Shown one piece after another: positions 1-9,647 of a stretch of 64,000 nt of DNA. Position 1 is the stretch's first letter; the number at the start of each line of letters is the position of its first letter. The notes under the pieces were generated by a model, which did no database searches, was not told the origin of the DNA, and saw nothing but the letters and a program-made list of their open reading frames with translations. A program made the translations under genes and the position numbers. The DNA comes from Roseovarius nitratireducens (GTDB taxonomy: Bacteria; Pseudomonadota; Alphaproteobacteria; Rhodobacterales; Rhodobacteraceae). The stretch covers positions 62,001 to 126,000 of the forward strand of contig NZ_PDNI01000065.1 in assembly GCF_002925845.1 (NCBI RefSeq), read 5' to 3'.

Positions 1-1
1 C

Positions 2-322
2 CTGCGCTATTTCGTCAACATCCGCCAATCAACCTCGGGCGGTGACAACACGCTCCTGCGCGGGCGCACCCGCGGCGGTACAGGGCCGGACCCGTTTCAC
101 AACGTCCACGGGGCGGGCTATCGCGGCGTCTATGATTTCGCCGATCCCGACAGCAGTGTGTTCGTCTCCTCAACCGGCCAGTCGGGTCATTTCCTGAGCC
201 GCCATTACGACGACCTCGCCCAGCTCTGGAGACGCGGCGAATACATCCCGATGTCTCTAGACGAGGGTCTCGCGCGGGCGGCGGCGGTCGGGGTAACGGT
301 GCTCGAACCGCGCGGTCAGTGA
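2..322 (+). CDS. Penicillin acylase family protein, C-terminal fragment (5' end outside window)
   Basis: The frame is open from base 2 to a TGA at 320-322, giving the last 106 residues. The tail contains STGQSGHFLSRHYDDL followed by W-x-x-G-E-Y-I-P-M, which is characteristic of the beta-chain end of penicillin acylase/acyl-homoserine-lactone acylase (Ntn-hydrolase) proteins. Such enzymes are usually exported and cleave amide bonds of acylated amines. The catalytic N-terminal serine of the beta chain lies outside the window, so substrate and activity cannot be judged. It converges on the cox-like operon with a 64-bp gap and no obvious hairpin. Confidence 0.8.
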   Translation: MRYFVNIRQSTSGGDNTLLRGRTRGGTGPDPFHNVHGAGYRGVYDFADPDSSVFVSSTGQSGHFLSRHYDDLAQLWRRGEYIPMSLDEGLARAAAVGVTVLEPRGQ

Positions 323-386
323 ATGAAGGCAGGCCGCGCCGGTTGTCCCGACGCAGCCCTCGACCTGGCCATTCCGTGACCGGACC

Positions 387-1175
387 TCAGCCCGCCGCCG
401 CCACCGCCCGGCGCGTCATCACGCCTACGAGATGTGCGCGGTACTCGCCCGAGCCGTGCAAGTCCGAGATCATACCGTCGCCCGACAGGCTCAGGCCCTC
501 GACCGCGCCCGCCGAGAAATCGGAGCTGAGCGCAGCCTCGGCTTCGGACCAGCGGAACACGCCATCCTCGGACGCACCGGTGACCGCCACGCGCACGCCG
601 TCCGGGTATTTTGCCACGAACACACCCACGAGCGCGAAGCGCGAGGCCGGCTGGTCGAATTTCTGGTAGCTGGCCTTCTCGGGCACGGGGAACCGCACCT
701 CTGTGATGATCTCGCCGTCCTCCAGCGCTGTGGCGAACATCCCGTCAAAGAAGTCATCCGCCGCGATCTGCCGGTTGGTGGTCACCACCGTGGCACCCGA
801 GGCCAACACCGCCGCCGGGTAGCAGGCCGACGGGTCGTTATTGGCGAGGCTGCCGCCAATCGTGCCGCGGTTGCGCACCGCCGGGTCGCCAATATTGGCG
901 GCGAGGCTAGCCAGCGCCGGATAGGCTCCCGCGCCCTTCGCTACGTCGGCATGGCTGGTGCCCCCGCCGATGCACAGCGCACCGTCGTCGGCGGTACAGA
1001 TGCCCTTGATCTCGTCCACCCCCGACAGTGCGACGAGCCGCGCGGGCGCAGCCAGGCGCGCCTTGAGCGCCGGAATGAGCGTCTGCCCGCCACCCAGCGC
1101 CTGCGACTCCTCGGCGCCCAGCGCCTTCACGGCATCGGCCAGAGTGGTGGGCCGGTCTATCTCGAAAGCATACAT
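387..1175 (-). CDS. coxM: FAD-binding medium subunit of xanthine/CO dehydrogenase family (CoxM-like)
   Basis: This 262-residue protein has the FAD-binding fold of molybdenum hydroxylase medium subunits. It starts [16 protein letters not shown], carries the [11 protein letters not shown] loop near residue 28 and the second FAD motif [18 protein letters not shown]. It would pass electrons from the Fe-S clusters to FAD. I chose the ATG at 1175 because a GGAGG lies 7 nt upstream and the fold begins there; an upstream in-frame extension reads as non-coding. It is the last gene of an S-L-M operon, 13 bp after coxL. Membership of the family is certain; the natural substrate is not. Confidence 0.88.
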   Translation of the reverse strand: MYAFEIDRPTTLADAVKALGAEESQALGGGQTLIPALKARLAAPARLVALSGVDEIKGICTADDGALCIGGGTSHADVAKGAGAYPALASLAANIGDPAVRNRGTIGGSLANNDPSACYPAAVLASGATVVTTNRQIAADDFFDGMFATALEDGEIITEVRFPVPEKASYQKFDQPASRFALVGVFVAKYPDGVRVAVTGASEDGVFRWSEAEAALSSDFSAGAVEGLSLSGDGMISDLHGSGEYRAHLVGVMTRRAVAAAG

Positions 1176-1188
1176 GTTCTGTCCTCCC

Positions 1189-3552
1189 TCAGCCCTGCAT
1201 CGCCTGCCACACCCGCGACGGCGAGAGCGGCATGTCGATATGGGTGATGTTGCTGCCACCCGTGCGCAGCGCATCCACGACCGCGTTGACCACGGCGGGC
1301 GGGCTGCCAATGGCCCCGGCCTCGCCGCAGCCCTTCACGCCCAGCGGGTTGTGGGTGCAGGGCGTCTGGCAGGAATGATCGACATGGTAGAACGGCACGT
1401 CATCGGCGCGGGGCATGGCGTAATCCATGTAGCTGCCGGTCAGAAGCTGGCCGTTCTCGTCATAGGCGCAGCCCTCGAGCAGCGCCTGCCCGATGCCCTG
1501 CGCAAGGCCCCCGTGCACCTGCCCCTCGACAATCATCGGGTTGACCACGTTGCCGAAATCGTCGGCGGCAGCAAACCGTTCGATGGTTACGCGCCCGGTC
1601 TCGGGATCAACTTCCACCTCGCAGGCATAGGCCCCCGCCGGGTAGGTAAAGTTGGCCGGGTCATAGAACGCCGTCTCTTCCAGCCCCGGCTCGATATCCT
1701 CCAGCGGGTAGTTGTGCGGCACGTAGGCCGCCAGCGTCACGTCGCCCCAGGCCACCGACTTGTCGGTGCCCGCGACCGTGAACTGGCCGTCCTTCAACTC
1801 GATATCGCCCTCCGAGGCCTCCATCAGGTGGGCGGCGATCTTGCGCGCCTTGTTGATGATCTTCTCGGTGGCGCGCACCATCGCCGAGCCGCCGACCGCG
1901 AGGCTGCGCGACCCATAGGTGCCCATGCCCATCGGCACGCGGGCGGTGTCGCCATGCACGATATCCACCTGGTCGGCGTCGATGCCGATCATCTCGGCGA
2001 TCACCTGCGCGAACGTGGTCTCGTGGCCCTGCCCGTGGCTGTGGCTGCCGGTCATCACGGTGAGCCCGCCGGTGGCGTTAACGCGTACCGTTGCGCTCTC
2101 GTAGAGGCCCGCGCGCGCACCAAGCTGGCCGACGAGGTTCGACGGCGCGATGCCGCAGGCCTCGATATAGCAGTTTACGCCGAGGCCGCGCAGCTTACCG
2201 CGCTTTTCGCTCTCGGTCCGCCGAGCGGCGAAGCCCTTGATGTCGGCGATCTCCTCGAGCTTGTCCATCGTGGCGTGGTAATCACCGGTGTCGTATTCCA
2301 CTGCCACCGGCGTGGCATAGGGAAACTCGGTAATGAAATTCTGCCGCCTGAGGGCGATCGGATCGACGCCGAGCTCGCGCGCCGCCTTGTCTATCACGCG
2401 CTCCAGTTGATAAGTCGCCTCGGGCCGCCCGGCCCCGCGATAGGCGTCCACGGGTACGGTGTTGGTGAACACCGCCTTGACGTTTACGTAGATCAGCGGC
2501 GTCTTGTAGTTTCCGGCCATCAGAGTGCCGTGCAGCCAGGTCGGCACGCAGGGCGCAAAGGTGCTCAGATACGCGCCCATGTTGGCATGGGTATCGGTGC
2601 GCAGCGCGGTAAAGTTATTGTCCGCATCGAGCGCCAGTTCGATCTTGGTCACGTGGTCGCGCCCGTGTGCGTCCGACATGAACGCCTCCGATCGGGTCGA
2701 GGTCCACTTGACCGGGCGATTGAGCGCGCGCGCCGCAAAGGTACAGAACGCCTCCTCAGCATAGTGGTAGATCTTCGAGCCGAACCCGCCGCCCACGTCG
2801 GGCGCCACCACGCGCAGCTTGTGCTCGGGGATGCCCAGCACGAAGGCGCCCATCAGCAGCCGGATCACATGCGGATTCTGGGATGTGGTGTAGAGGGTCG
2901 ATTCGTCGCTCGCGCGGTTGTAGTCGCCCACCGCCACGCGCGGTTCCATCGGGTTGGCGATGAGCCGGTTGTTCACGAGCTCCAGCGAGGTGACATGCGC
3001 GGCCTTGCCGAACGCCTCGTCCACCGCCGCCTTGTTCTCCTCGACGAAGCCCCAGTCGTAACAGAGGTTCGAGGTGAGATCATCATGGACCTTGGTCGCG
3101 CCGTCCTCCAGCGCCGCCTTCATGTCCACGACCGCGGGCAATTCCTCGATATCGAGGACGATCGCCTCGGCGGCGTCGCGCGCCTGCTCGCGGGTCTCGG
3201 CTACCACGGCGGCGATGGGGTCGCCGACGTGGCGCACCTTGCCCTGCGCCAGCACCGGGTGCGCCGGCTCCTGCATCACCTCGCCGAACCGGTCGGTAAC
3301 CTGCCAGCCGCAGGGGATACCGCCGACACCCTCGAAATCCGCGCCGGTAAAGACCCGGATAACGCCGGGCATGCCCTCGGCATCGGTGGTATCAACCTTC
3401 TCGAGCCGCCCATGCGCGACATCCGACCGCAGGAAATGCACATAGGCCTGGCCGCGCAGGTTGATGTCGTCTGTATAATTTCCCGTGCCGGTCAGAAAGC
3501 GCACGTCCTCGCGCCGCTTGCTGCTGGCACCGATGCCTCCATCCTTTGGCAT
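1189..3552 (-). CDS. coxL: Molybdopterin-binding large subunit, form II CO dehydrogenase-like (CoxL family)
   Basis: A 787-residue molybdenum hydroxylase large subunit, full length for the family. The N-terminal aldehyde oxidase/xanthine dehydrogenase a/b hammerhead domain is followed by the Mo-pterin domains; the [10 protein letters not shown] loop is at 251-260. The active-site motif at 370-376 is AYRGAGR. In true (form I) CO dehydrogenase this reads AYxCSFR with a copper-binding Cys, so this protein is form II and should not be assumed to oxidise CO. The C-terminal [17 protein letters not shown] segment with the conserved Glu is present. The start has GGGAGG upstream. It lies between coxS and coxM, with an intergenic repeat separating it from coxS. 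Purines, aldehydes or N-heterocycles are possible alternative substrates. Confidence 0.9.
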   Translation of the reverse strand: MPKDGGIGASSKRREDVRFLTGTGNYTDDINLRGQAYVHFLRSDVAHGRLEKVDTTDAEGMPGVIRVFTGADFEGVGGIPCGWQVTDRFGEVMQEPAHPVLAQGKVRHVGDPIAAVVAETREQARDAAEAIVLDIEELPAVVDMKAALEDGATKVHDDLTSNLCYDWGFVEENKAAVDEAFGKAAHVTSLELVNNRLIANPMEPRVAVGDYNRASDESTLYTTSQNPHVIRLLMGAFVLGIPEHKLRVVAPDVGGGFGSKIYHYAEEAFCTFAARALNRPVKWTSTRSEAFMSDAHGRDHVTKIELALDADNNFTALRTDTHANMGAYLSTFAPCVPTWLHGTLMAGNYKTPLIYVNVKAVFTNTVPVDAYRGAGRPEATYQLERVIDKAARELGVDPIALRRQNFITEFPYATPVAVEYDTGDYHATMDKLEEIADIKGFAARRTESEKRGKLRGLGVNCYIEACGIAPSNLVGQLGARAGLYESATVRVNATGGLTVMTGSHSHGQGHETTFAQVIAEMIGIDADQVDIVHGDTARVPMGMGTYGSRSLAVGGSAMVRATEKIINKARKIAAHLMEASEGDIELKDGQFTVAGTDKSVAWGDVTLAAYVPHNYPLEDIEPGLEETAFYDPANFTYPAGAYACEVEVDPETGRVTIERFAAADDFGNVVNPMIVEGQVHGGLAQGIGQALLEGCAYDENGQLLTGSYMDYAMPRADDVPFYHVDHSCQTPCTHNPLGVKGCGEAGAIGSPPAVVNAVVDALRTGGSNITHIDMPLSPSRVWQAMQG

Positions 3553-3608
3553 GTCTCGATCCTCCCTGAATCTTCCGGGGTCTCCCCCGTCCCTGACCCG
3601 CGGCGATT

Positions 3609-3663
3609 CATCTTGCCCGAAATACTCCGGGGAAGCGCCGCAGGCGCGGGGGCAGCGCCCCCT
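3609..3663 (+). repeat. Intergenic palindromic repeat, copy A
   Basis: CATCTTGCCCGAAATA, then a CCGGGG run, then the inverted arms GGGGGC-AGC-GCCCCC. The same layout recurs at 7498, 10687 and 17388, always between genes. Here it lies between the coxL start and the coxS stop. It may act as an mRNA-stabilising or processing element within the operon. Confidence 0.6.
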
Positions 3664-3672
3664 CGATATCGC

Positions 3673-4158
3673 CTATTCCGCCGCGACCCGGCTCACATCC
3701 TGGCCGCTCGCCGCCATGATCGCTTTCACGATGTTGTGATAGCCGGTGCAGCGGCAGATATTGCCCTCGAGATAGTCGCGAATCTCCGCCTCCGTGGGTG
3801 TCGGGTTCTCGGCCAGAAGGGCCGCCGCCGACATTACCATGCCCGGCGTGCAGAACCCGCATTGCAACCCGTGATGGTCCTGGAACGCAGCCTGGATCGG
3901 ATGCATCGTGCCGTCGGGTTCGGCCATCCCCTCGATGGTCTTCACCTCGGCACCCTCTGCCTCGGCGGCAAAGATGGTGCAGGCTTTCACTGCGCGCCCA
4001 TCCACATGCACCACACAGGCACCGCACTGGCTGGTGTCACAGCCCACATGCGTACCCGTCAGGCCGAGATTGTCTCTGATGAATTCCACAAGCAGCGTTC
4101 GGCCCTCGATCTGGCCTTTCGCCGGCTTGCCGTTCACGGTCATGCTGACCTCTGGCAT
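3673..4158 (-). CDS. coxS: 2Fe-2S small subunit of xanthine/CO dehydrogenase family (CoxS-like)
   Basis: This 161-residue iron-sulfur subunit has both expected [2Fe-2S] clusters. The plant-ferredoxin-type set is C40, C45, C48 and C60; the C-terminal alpha-helical set is C100, C103, C135 and C137 (CGFC ... CRC). It mediates electron transfer between the Mo-pterin and the FAD subunit. The ATG at 4158 has GGGAGGAG closely upstream. It is the first of the three structural genes (S-L-M, the order typical of form II clusters). The spacing to coxL (about 120 bp) is filled by an intergenic repeat. Confidence 0.92.
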   Translation of the reverse strand: MPEVSMTVNGKPAKGQIEGRTLLVEFIRDNLGLTGTHVGCDTSQCGACVVHVDGRAVKACTIFAAEAEGAEVKTIEGMAEPDGTMHPIQAAFQDHHGLQCGFCTPGMVMSAAALLAENPTPTEAEIRDYLEGNICRCTGYHNIVKAIMAASGQDVSRVAAE

Positions 4159-4221
4159 TGGCTCCTCCCGGTTGCTTTGTTCGTAACTTCCTGACCTGAG
4201 CCTAGCGTCCGTTCCGCAAAA

Positions 4222-4238
4222 CTCAAATGATACTTGAG
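4222..4238. promoter_or_regulatory. Small inverted repeat upstream of coxS
   Basis: CTCAA and TTGAG arms flank a 7-nt spacer, 64-80 bp upstream of the coxS start and just beyond the end of the molybdopterin-binding gene. This could be an operator for an internal promoter of coxSLM. The arms are only 5 bp, so chance is possible. Confidence 0.25.
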
Positions 4239-4260
4239 CATGCCAACCGCGCGCCGACGG

Positions 4261-5253
4261 TCAGCCTCGCGGGCCGCGGCGCGGCTGCGGGCGCGTGGGA
4301 ATTTCCTTGAGCAGCCCGCCCACCCCCATAGCCGCGATTTCCTCGGCCCCGCAGGGCAGGCCGCAGGCGACACGCGCCAGCACCCAGTCGGCCCCGTGCA
4401 GGACGGGCGAGCGCGCGCTGCCGGGCAGGCCGATCACGGGCCGCGCGCCGATCTCACCCAGAAACAGCAGGTTGCCGGGGTCGACCGGCAGCCCGAATCG
4501 GATGAGCCGCCCGCCCGCGCGGCAAAGCGCCTCCGGGGCTGTGTCGCGTACATCCGAGGTGGCCGAGGCGGTGAGGATGAGCACGATCTCGCCCGGTGCC
4601 TCGATGATCGCCCGCGCCAGCGCCAGCGCGTCATGGGCGCAGGTCGCCGTTCCCGCCATCTCCATCCCCAGCCCGGTGACCCGTGCGGCGATCGCCTCCG
4701 CGCCCTTGTCGCCCGGCCCGCCAAGGACATCCGTCACGATCAGACTCGCGGTCGCATACCGCGCCGTGGCCAGCCGGATCGAACCGCGCGCCGACTCCGC
4801 CGCGCGCTCCACCGCCGCACTCGGCACACCATAGGCGATGATCTTGACCGTCGCGATCATGCCGCCCGCTCGGATCTGGTGGTGGTCGGGCACGGTGGCC
4901 ACAGTGATCATCGAATCGATGGCGTTGGCTGCGTTGATGGCGGCGGCGTCGAGGCAGACCACGCCGGGCGCCTCGGCTATCAGGTTCACGCGGCCCGTGA
5001 ACGGGGAACTCAGGCCAATCCCGTCGGCCCCGTCATGCAGCGCGCGCGCCAGCGTATCGGCCGCGGCATCCTCGTGCAGGTCGCCCGCCTCCAATCGCGC
5101 GACAGTGACATGATCATAGCCCGCCGCCGCCAGCGCCGCGATCTCGTCCGCGCCCAGCACCGCCCCCTTGCGCAACCGCCCCGTGGCCACCTGCTCGGAA
5201 TGGGCGAGAATCGCACCCTCTGCCTGATCCAGCGGCACGGCGCCGAATTTCAT
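4261..5253 (-). CDS. Molybdopterin-binding protein (MoeA/CinA-like fold)
   Basis: This 330-residue protein has a C-terminal half resembling the MoCF (molybdopterin-binding) domain. The segments VTDVLGGPGDKG and the ILTASATSD stretch sit where MogA/MoeA proteins bind molybdopterin. The N-terminal half resembles short MoeA-like proteins found next to molybdenum hydroxylase genes. It probably handles or inserts the molybdenum cofactor for the CoxSLM-like enzyme, though it is not a full-length MoeA. Its ATG overlaps the xdhC stop (ATGA at 5250-5253) and has GAGG upstream, so the two are translationally coupled. The specific biochemical step is inferred from context only. Confidence 0.75.
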   Translation of the reverse strand: MKFGAVPLDQAEGAILAHSEQVATGRLRKGAVLGADEIAALAAAGYDHVTVARLEAGDLHEDAAADTLARALHDGADGIGLSSPFTGRVNLIAEAPGVVCLDAAAINAANAIDSMITVATVPDHHQIRAGGMIATVKIIAYGVPSAAVERAAESARGSIRLATARYATASLIVTDVLGGPGDKGAEAIAARVTGLGMEMAGTATCAHDALALARAIIEAPGEIVLILTASATSDVRDTAPEALCRAGGRLIRFGLPVDPGNLLFLGEIGARPVIGLPGSARSPVLHGADWVLARVACGLPCGAEEIAAMGVGGLLKEIPTRPQPRRGPRG

Positions 5254-6218
5254 GTGCCTTTCCTCAGAACCTGCGTCATCTGGGCCAGGATGCTTACCGC
5301 GATCTCTGCCGGCCCCGCCGCCCCGATATCGAGGCCGATTGGGCCGTGAATGCGCGCGATCTCGACCTCGGAAAATCCGGCGTCGGTCAGCCGCGCCACC
5401 CGCTTGGCATGGGTCCGGGTCGAGCCCAAGGCACCAATATAGAACACTTCCGAGCGCAGCGCCTCCCCGAGCGCGGGATCGTCCAGCTTGGGATCATGCG
5501 TCAACAGCACGAGCGCCGTGCGCCCATCCAGCCCCAGCGCGCGCAAGCCCTCGTCGGGCCAGTCGTCCAGAACCGTCTCGCCCGGAAACCGCGCCTCCGA
5601 GGCAAAGCTCTCGCGCGGGTCGATCACCACCGGGTCAAAGCCCGCGATCCGCGCCATCGGCACCAGCGCCTGCGCGATGTGCACGGCTCCCACGACAATG
5701 AGACGAAGCGGCGGATTGTGGATGGCGACGAAGGTCTCGCCGTCCTCCTCGAAGCCCGAGCGGTCCATGCGGAACCGCACCTCGTGCCCCTCGCGCTCCA
5801 GCCGCCGCCGGGCCGTCATGCCGGTGACATAGGCAACCGGCACCCGGCCTTCCCGCGCCAGCACCAAGTCGGCCAGCACGTCTTCGGGCATGACCGACCC
5901 CACCGGCTCGACCAGCACCCGGATCGTACCACCGCAGGCGAGCCCCACGGCAAAAGCGTCGTCATCGGTGACGCCGTATTCGAGCATCGCCGGGCGGCCC
6001 GCCTCTATGGCGTCCAGCGCCTCGACCACCACCGCGCCCTCGACGCAACCACCCGAGACCGAGCCCGCGATCTCGCCCTCGCCGCTGATTGCCAACTGGC
6101 TGCCCACCCGACGCGGCGCGCTGCCCCAGGTCTCGACCACGGTGGCGAGCGCCGCCCCCTTGCCCGTCCGGTGCCAGGCGAGCGCGGTCTCGGGAATATC
6201 GTCAAACCGGTCCGTCAT
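5250..6218 (-). CDS. XdhC/CoxI family molybdenum cofactor maturation protein
   Basis: A 322-residue XdhC-family protein. The N-terminal XdhC/CoxI domain contains AGSVSGGCVEG, with the Cys seen in this family. The C-terminal Rossmann domain starts near RLIVVGAVHIAQALVPMA and ends with the conserved IHGPIGLDIGA motif. XdhC binds sulfurated molybdenum cofactor and delivers it to xanthine dehydrogenase-type apoenzymes. It follows the VWA gene by 6 bp and overlaps the next gene by 4 bp, so it belongs to the operon that makes the form II cox-like enzyme. Confidence 0.88.
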   Translation of the reverse strand: MTDRFDDIPETALAWHRTGKGAALATVVETWGSAPRRVGSQLAISGEGEIAGSVSGGCVEGAVVVEALDAIEAGRPAMLEYGVTDDDAFAVGLACGGTIRVLVEPVGSVMPEDVLADLVLAREGRVPVAYVTGMTARRRLEREGHEVRFRMDRSGFEEDGETFVAIHNPPLRLIVVGAVHIAQALVPMARIAGFDPVVIDPRESFASEARFPGETVLDDWPDEGLRALGLDGRTALVLLTHDPKLDDPALGEALRSEVFYIGALGSTRTHAKRVARLTDAGFSEVEIARIHGPIGLDIGAAGPAEIAVSILAQMTQVLRKGT

Positions 6219-6224
6219 GCCTTA

Positions 6225-7487
6225 TCACCCCTCCATCGCTGCCATCAGGCGCGCTCTCTCACCGCCATCCTCGACGCGCGAGAGCGCTTCGGCAAGCTCT
6301 TCGAGAGTGGCAACCGAATGGCCGGCGCGGAACGCGTCGACATGCGGCAGCATCGCCCGGATGCCTTGGGCCTTGGGCGCGAACCCGTCCCACCGGAGCA
6401 GCGGATTGAGCCAGATCAGCCTCCGCGCCGAGAGGTGCAGCCGCTCCATCTCGTGGCCCAGTTGTCCCGCCTCCTCGCGGTCGAGCCCATCGGTGATGAG
6501 CAGCACCACCGCCCCCTGCCCCATCACCCGGCGCGACCAGTCGCGGTTGAAGGCGTGCAGGCAAGCGCCGATCCGCGTGCCGCCCTCCCAATCCTGCGCC
6601 TGTTTTCCGGCGGCGGCAAGGGCCGCATCGACGTCGCGAGTGGCCAGGTGGCGGGTGATGTTGGTGAGCTGCGTGCCGAATGTGAAGGCATGGACCCGCG
6701 CCCAACCGACCCCCTTTCGATTGGCGACGGCATGAAGAAAATGCAGGACCATGCGGCTGTATTGGCTCATGGACCCTGAAATATCGCAAAGCACCACAAG
6801 GTTCGGCCACCGCTCCCGCGGGGTCTTGCGATGCACTCGGCGCATTTCCCCCCCCCGCCGCAGCGCCGCCCGCAGGCTCGCGCGCGCGTCGAGCCTCGGC
6901 CCGTGCGGATCGGCGATCCCGCGCCGCGAGGCCAGCGGACGCACCGGCAGCGACAGCCGCGCCAGCATCCGCTTCGCCTCTGCGATCTCGGCATTGGACA
7001 TCTGCTCGAAATCGAGCCTGCGCAGCCGCTCCTCGCGCGACATGGTGGCGGTGGCGTCGATCTCGATCACCGTCTCCTCGTCGAGATCCTCACCGTCGCT
7101 CTCGGCCGGTGCCCGGTCCACCCCGTCGAGCAGCGCCTCCGCCGCGCGCTTCTCCGCGGGGGCAGCGCCACGGTCCTCCTGCACGCCGCGAATGGCGGGC
7201 AGCATCATCGCCATCATGTGCTCCATGTAGCGCGGATCGCGCCAGTAGAGGCGGAATATCTGAGCGAAAACAGTCAGGTGCTCGGGTCGTGTCACCAAGC
7301 AGGCGCGCAGCGCGTAGAAAAAATCAGACCGCGAGGTGAACCCCGCCGCCGCGACCGCGCGCACCGCGTCGATCACGCGCCCGGGGCCCACCGGCAGCCC
7401 GGCGGCCCTGAGCGCGCGGGCGAAATGGACGATGTTATGGGTGAGTTTCGGGTTGTCCGGCAGATCGAATGGCGCGGATTCGGTCAT
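6225..7487 (-). CDS. VWA domain protein, CoxE-like
   Basis: This protein of about 420 residues has a C-terminal von Willebrand A domain. The metal-binding MIDAS motif D-x-S-x-S appears as CDISGSMSQYSRM, and ITDGLDREE marks a later MIDAS aspartate. It matches the CoxE family that works with the adjacent MoxR-type AAA+ ATPase to insert metals into or remodel molybdenum hydroxylases. I placed the start at the ATG at 7487 (MTESAPFDLP); the open frame extends upstream only to a GTG that would read into an intergenic repeat. Function is by family and neighbourhood. Confidence 0.85.
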   Translation of the reverse strand: MTESAPFDLPDNPKLTHNIVHFARALRAAGLPVGPGRVIDAVRAVAAAGFTSRSDFFYALRACLVTRPEHLTVFAQIFRLYWRDPRYMEHMMAMMLPAIRGVQEDRGAAPAEKRAAEALLDGVDRAPAESDGEDLDEETVIEIDATATMSREERLRRLDFEQMSNAEIAEAKRMLARLSLPVRPLASRRGIADPHGPRLDARASLRAALRRGGEMRRVHRKTPRERWPNLVVLCDISGSMSQYSRMVLHFLHAVANRKGVGWARVHAFTFGTQLTNITRHLATRDVDAALAAAGKQAQDWEGGTRIGACLHAFNRDWSRRVMGQGAVVLLITDGLDREEAGQLGHEMERLHLSARRLIWLNPLLRWDGFAPKAQGIRAMLPHVDAFRAGHSVATLEELAEALSRVEDGGERARLMAAMEG

Positions 7488-7497
7488 GGCGTCTCGT

Positions 7498-7544
7498 GGG
7501 GACACTGCCCCCACGCCCCCGGCGTATTTCGATCAAGAAAAAAC
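7498..7544 (-). repeat. Intergenic palindromic repeat, copy B
   Basis: Read on the minus strand it is CTTGATCGAAATACGCC, GGGGG, then a GGGGGCAGTGTCCCC palindrome. This matches the layout at 3609 and 17388. It fills the gap between the MoxR gene stop and the VWA gene start. Confidence 0.55.
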
Positions 7545-7545
7545 A

Positions 7546-8454
7546 TCAGACAGGTGCCAGTCCCGCCCGCGCCTCATCCAGAATACGCTTGGCTTCCGAA
7601 CCTTGTAACCGCGCGATATCATCCTGGTATTTGAGCACCGCGCCCAAGGTGTCGGCGATCACCTCGGGGGAAAGGCTAACCACGTCGAGCGCCAGCAGGC
7701 ACTTGGCCCAGTCGATCGTTTCGGCCACGCCCGGCTTCTTGAACAGGTCCTCGGTGCGCAGGCGCTGGACAAAGGCCACAACCTCGCGACTGAGGCCTTC
7801 GGCAGCCTCCGGGGCACGGGCCTGCAATATCTCGATCTCGCGGTCGAAATCAGGGTACTCCACCCAGTGGTAGAGACAGCGTCGCTTGACCGCGTCATGC
7901 ACTTCGCGGGTACGGTTGGACGTCAGGATGACGATAGGCGGCTCGGGGGCGGCGATGGTGCCCAGTTCGGGAATCGTCACTTGAAAATCGCTCAGGGCTT
8001 CGAGCAAGAACGCCTCGAACGGCTCGTCGGTGCGGTCGATCTCGTCGATGAGCAGCACCGGCGCGCCGCCTGATTGCGGCCGCATCGCCTGCAACAGCGG
8101 GCGCTCGATCAGGAACTCCTCGGTGAAAACCTCGTCCTTGAGATGTGCGCGATCCACCCCGCCCGCGGCCTCGGCGGTGCGGATGGCGATCATCTGCCCG
8201 GCAAAGTTCCACTCGTATACGGCGGTGGCGGCATCAAGACCCTCGTAGCATTGCAACCGGATCAGGCGGCGGCCCAGCGCAAGGCTGAGCGCTTTGGCGA
8301 TCTCGGTCTTGCCGGTTCCGGCCTCACCCTCAAGAAACAAGGGCCGCCCGAGCCGCAGCGCGAGAAAGGCGACGGTGCCCAGAGCGCGCCCGCAGACATA
8401 GCCTTGCGCGCCGAGCATGTCCTGCACTGCGCCAATGGATTGGGGGATATTCAC
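7546..8454 (-). CDS. MoxR-family AAA+ ATPase, CoxD-like
   Basis: A 302-residue MoxR-type AAA+ ATPase. The Walker A motif is GEAGTGKTEIA, Walker B is VLLIDEIDR, and the sensor 1 region reads ILTSNRTREVHDA. In cox clusters the equivalent CoxD protein is a chaperone needed for maturation of the metal active site together with CoxE. Translation appears to start at a GTG (8454) with GGAGG about 8 nt upstream. It is the first gene of the leftward operon; the promoter should lie in 8455-8665. Confidence 0.87.
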   Translation of the reverse strand: MNIPQSIGAVQDMLGAQGYVCGRALGTVAFLALRLGRPLFLEGEAGTGKTEIAKALSLALGRRLIRLQCYEGLDAATAVYEWNFAGQMIAIRTAEAAGGVDRAHLKDEVFTEEFLIERPLLQAMRPQSGGAPVLLIDEIDRTDEPFEAFLLEALSDFQVTIPELGTIAAPEPPIVILTSNRTREVHDAVKRRCLYHWVEYPDFDREIEILQARAPEAAEGLSREVVAFVQRLRTEDLFKKPGVAETIDWAKCLLALDVVSLSPEVIADTLGAVLKYQDDIARLQGSEAKRILDEARAGLAPV

Positions 8455-8665
8455 CTGCCAGACCTCCGTCTTCCTCGCCCCGCACAGAACTGCATGGCCC
8501 GCGTGCCCCGGTCAAGGGCGCGCACCCGCAACCCTCGTCACCTGCGACCTCGCAGAAAGCCCGCGGATTTTCCCAAGTTTCGCCCCATTCGAACGGCAAT
8601 TTCTGACCTCGAAGCGGGCTGCAGACCCGCGACGGGGCAGTGTGTAGCAGACAAGGTCGGAGCGG

Positions 8666-9607
8666 ATGCAAGACAAGAGCGATATCACCAGTGCCGATCT
8701 CACGGGGCGTGACTGGCAGGACTGGCTCGACCGCGCCGAAACGGTGATCGGCGATGACGGCTACATGCAACCATTGGGGAACAAGCACGCGGCGCTGTTT
8801 TGCGAGCGCAAGCCGGTGCTGCTTGTCACTTTCGAGAGCTTCGACCGGCTCGAATTGCTTTCGGAGCGCGCGCACCCCTTCGGCTGGACCATGCTCGAGG
8901 CGCTCGGCTGGTCGCATCTGTGCCTGCTCAGCAACGGCGACACGTGGTTTCGCGATGCCCGCGTCTACGGCTTTTTCGACCGACTGATCGACGACGGATT
9001 CTTTGACGAGTTCGAGCAGGTGATCTTCTACGGCGCGGGGCCCCGCGGCTATGCCGCAGCCGCGTTCTCAGTGGCCGCGCCGGGGGCAAAGGTGCTGATG
9101 CTGCGTCCGCAGGCCACGCTCGACCCGCGCGTGGCCGAGTGGGATGACCGCTATCTGGCCATGCGCCGCACCTCCTTCACCGACCGCTACGGCTATGCAC
9201 CCGACATGCTCGACGCCGCCGCCCACGCGGTGCTGCTTTACGATCCCGAGATCGAACTCGATGCCATGCACTCGGCACTGTTCAACCGCAGCAACGTTTT
9301 GCGCTTCCGCACCCGCCACCTTGGCTATTCCATCGAGGAGACGCTCTCGCAGATGGGCTTACTTCCGCGCATCCTCGCTCAAATGAGCGCGGACAAACTC
9401 AACTGCCAGAGCCTCGCCCGGCTCTGGCGCAAGCGCCGAGAGGAACAGGGATATCTCTTCCCGTTGTTGCGTCGGCTGGTCAACGAGCAGCGTGACGGGC
9501 TTACCGTGCTCTTTTGCACTAACGCGCTGGCCCGGAAACGGGGCGGCCCGCGCTACCGAAACGCGCTGAGCAGGGCGCAGGCCCGTCTCGCGGAACGCGA
9601 CGGCTAG
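8666..9607 (+). CDS. Uncharacterised protein conserved in Rhodobacterales (possible alpha/beta fold)
   Basis: A 313-residue soluble protein with no catalytic signature I can name. The segment [15 protein letters not shown] at roughly 122-136, followed by [17 protein letters not shown], resembles the strand-turn-helix of alpha/beta-hydrolase-like proteins, but the turn carries Gly-Pro rather than a Ser nucleophile. From memory, relatives are often labelled phosphoadenosine phosphosulfate reductase. I see no PP-loop (SGGKDS) or ECGLH motif, so that label looks unsupported. The start ATG has GGAG just upstream. It lies head to head with the cox-like operon and about 40 bp before pyrC. Confidence 0.7.
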   Translation: MQDKSDITSADLTGRDWQDWLDRAETVIGDDGYMQPLGNKHAALFCERKPVLLVTFESFDRLELLSERAHPFGWTMLEALGWSHLCLLSNGDTWFRDARVYGFFDRLIDDGFFDEFEQVIFYGAGPRGYAAAAFSVAAPGAKVLMLRPQATLDPRVAEWDDRYLAMRRTSFTDRYGYAPDMLDAAAHAVLLYDPEIELDAMHSALFNRSNVLRFRTRHLGYSIEETLSQMGLLPRILAQMSADKLNCQSLARLWRKRREEQGYLFPLLRRLVNEQRDGLTVLFCTNALARKRGGPRYRNALSRAQARLAERDG

Positions 9608-9647
9608 CACTGGCGCAGCCGCGCGCGATTGTGTATGCGCTCGGACC

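Noticed and set aside
1189-3552. Form I (true) CO dehydrogenase
   Set aside because: The diagnostic AYxCSFR loop is absent; the sequence is AYRGAGR.
958-4194. A 1078-codon open frame on the plus strand opposite coxS-coxL-coxM
   Set aside because: The minus-strand proteins in the same place have complete domains and motifs. The plus-strand translation is low-complexity and His/Arg-rich, a shadow of high-GC codon bias.
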